From the NCBI RefSeq assembly GCF_018691265.1, contig NW_024881316.1, positions 25,769,819 to 25,833,818 of the forward strand: a stretch of 64,000 bases of DNA, read 5' to 3'. Every line of letters begins with the position of its first letter. The stretch's first letter is position 1. The notes under the pieces are model-generated. The model had not been told where the DNA came from and did not search any database. It worked only from the letters and a program-made list of their open reading frames with translations. Made by a program: the position numbers and the translations under genes. This document shows positions 61,968 through 64,000 of the stretch, one piece after another. The DNA comes from Tyto alba (lineage: Eukaryota > Chordata > Aves > Strigiformes > Tytonidae).

Positions 61968-64000
61968 GCAGGCTGATCCTAATATGTAGGCTGGATCCTA
62001 TAAAGACATCACAGAAAAATTCTTGGGCAGACTTTAAATCCAGATTTAGCCACAGTTTAACCCTGAAGGTTTACATTCCTAAACCCATTGTACCTCCTGG
62101 CTCCATGGAGGCCTGAAGGGTTCTGCAGGCAGCACTTTTCCTTTGCACTCCATGAGCTGCCTCAGCAGAAGCATCTAGGATCCATCTCAGATTAGTACTA
62201 ATTCAGTTTTGTTTCATGTTCTGCCTTGTTCCCCTGAAGATCCTGAAATGCATATGCTCTGCGCAGAATTAGCAAACAATGACACGGCTGACAACTTAAG
62301 GCACATACAGTTGCTTGTGGATCTTCTATTTGAAACAGAACTGCTAGAAAAGTATCCTGATGGCTAGAACAAATGCCCAAGAAACTGGAGATTTCAACTG
62401 GAGGCTTGAAGGATTAAGTTACATTCCTTTCATGAGTTTTATGGAAATGTGAATACAGGTTAGAGAGTATGTCTAGAGTAAAGAGAGAGGGTGTCCTACT
62501 TCCCATCTTTTTTTCCCCATCAATACCAATTTAATGAAAAATGCATGTATAATCTTAGAACTAGGAACAAAAACTGAAGACCTCCTCCCCTCTCTATGGT
62601 GTAATGCCAGCCTTTCATACATTCCCAGATTTTTCTATCTCAAGCTCTCTTCTTATGAATCTTGTGATTCATTTCTGGACTGCCATAAAGTTGCAGCAGA
62701 AGGAAGAAAGGAGGATTTATCCTTTCAAGTTGCTCTAGACTCTAGCAATTAGGGTGCTTTCCAGATCAGAGAAGTTTTCAATTTGGGTTTTAGACAAGGT
62801 GTCTTTAAGCTGAAAAAAACCACAGTAAATGAAAGTATCTTATTTTCCATGTTTGCTCCTCAAAATGAGCAGTAGCTTTTTTGTCCCAACTGTGTTCTTA
62901 AAAACAGAGTCAAAACAGTGATTCCATTCTTTCAAAGAATAAGATGTAAAGAATGAAAACCATGGACTTCGCCAGGTGGACCTACCTAATTTCTGGAGTT
63001 AACAGCAGGAGGAGAGTGGCATTTCACACACATCTGAGTGCTCTCAGTTTCTTACATAGAAACTTGAGAGTACTTTCTTTGATTTAACTCTACTGGACAA
63101 AGTTTCTGAAAATTGTTGGCATAAAACTGCATGATTTCTTAGAAAATTTAAAGCTTATGAAGAGGAAAACAAAATAAATCCTTTGTGTCTCTTGAAAAAT
63201 CCATAGTATATTCATGACAGAAATTTTTAAAGTAATTTATTAAAAATCAACTATATCATTTATAATTTAAATGTATAGAAGATATATTTAAAATCAAGAC
63301 AAAAATCTGCCAGAAAATTTTAGTCATTCACAGAAAAGGGTGAAATGTTTATTAGCATGGGGCTCATAAACAATTATGAATATAGGTAGTTCTTCACTCC
63401 ACCTATGCCCAAGCTGCCCATCTATAAGCAAACCTATCTGACAGTTAGCAAGCAATTTAGCTCTGCCTGCTGTGGGCCCAGGCTAAGCCTTCCTCAGGAA
63501 TAAATATATTACCTTGAGCTTTGCATTTAGCTTAGCACCATCCATAATGTAGCTTCTGAAGCACAGCTGGCTCATCATGAAGGCAGAGCAAAGCGTGACA
63601 GAGTAGGAACCTTTCCTGAGACAAGTTCATCATGAAACTACATTTTTAGTGACTATATTGCAATGTGACATGTCTTCACATATTCTGAATATTTTATTTT
63701 ATAGTAAGTTGTGAAATGATAAACATATATGATTCACATAAATTAGATTAGTTCAAATTGCATTTTAGTGACTCTTGACAAAAGATAACAGTACTTAATC
63801 ATGGTGGGGCAGTAATGGCTCTTGATCTACTCACCTGCGAAATCTGTCTTCAGAGATAGTATTACAGTTATTATCTGAACTCAGTGTCTCTTTTCAGAGG
63901 TACAGAGCTCATTAACTTACAATTTAATTTAATTTCTATTTCACAGAGAATACAATAAAGCAATGACAAATTAGTTTTGATCTCACAGACAGCAAAACAA
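61968..64000. other. Non-coding stretch to the window end
   Basis: The longest frame is 72 residues (62534-62752). No repeat family, RNA gene or coding exon is recognised. Confidence 0.5.

Noticed and set aside
1..64000. CRISPR arrays, tRNA and rRNA genes, bacterial-type operons
   Set aside because: No regular repeat-spacer pattern, no cloverleaf with A/B boxes noticed, and no rRNA text. The window is vertebrate nuclear DNA.

Overview
This window looks like a gene-poor stretch of a bird chromosome, either intergenic or deep intronic. The evidence is CR1 LINEs of the avian type, including copies that end in the ATTCTATGATT-like 3' tail. There are also several solo long terminal repeats (LTRs) of families I recognise as widespread in birds. 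The background is AT-rich with scattered short poly(A)/poly(T) runs. I found no supportable protein-coding gene, exon, tRNA, rRNA or CRISPR array. The longest open frames (190, 144, 136 and 132 residues) lie in or overlap the GC-rich solo LTRs and have no recognisable family.

Layout. Bases 1-832 are the 3' part of a 5'-truncated CR1 on the minus strand, cut by the window edge. From 833 to about 13,000 the sequence is anonymous AT-rich DNA with small repeats (27-T run at 2061, 27-bp perfect duplication at 7836, A/C-rich microsatellite at 8952, degenerate GTATCATA minisatellite near 10,670). At 13,040-14,370 two very old CR1 fragments lie back to back in opposite orientations. From 14,371 to 32,178 there is more anonymous DNA, with a small GC-rich island (about 17,800-17,910) and a cluster of palindromes (18,110-18,180). 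A CR1 on the minus strand occupies 32,179-32,865.

The right half is richer in mobile elements. There is a solo LTR on the minus strand at 38,391-39,438. Old CR1 sequence, apparently two layers, covers 40,010-41,600. A 69-bp tandem duplication sits inside a minus-strand solo LTR at 44,714-45,370, which has a 4-bp target duplication (CCAT). A plus-strand CR1 at 46,760-48,275 has been split by a solo LTR at 47,393-48,143. A minus-strand solo LTR at 52,347-52,956 is flanked by CAATT duplications. A 58-bp CR1 stub lies at 55,955-56,012. A plus-strand solo LTR at 60,887-61,962 is flanked by GTGAG duplications and belongs to the same broad family as the 38.4-kb copy.

No genes act together here. What the window records is a series of insertions: very old CR1, then younger CR1, then LTR retroviruses reduced to solo LTRs by recombination. 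The most informative observations are the exact target duplications, the U3 repeat in the 44.7-kb LTR, the LTR-in-CR1 nesting, and the pair of related LTRs in opposite orientations. Conserved regulatory elements may be hidden in the AT-rich stretches, but sequence alone cannot show this. I did not find convincing evidence of a new biological system.
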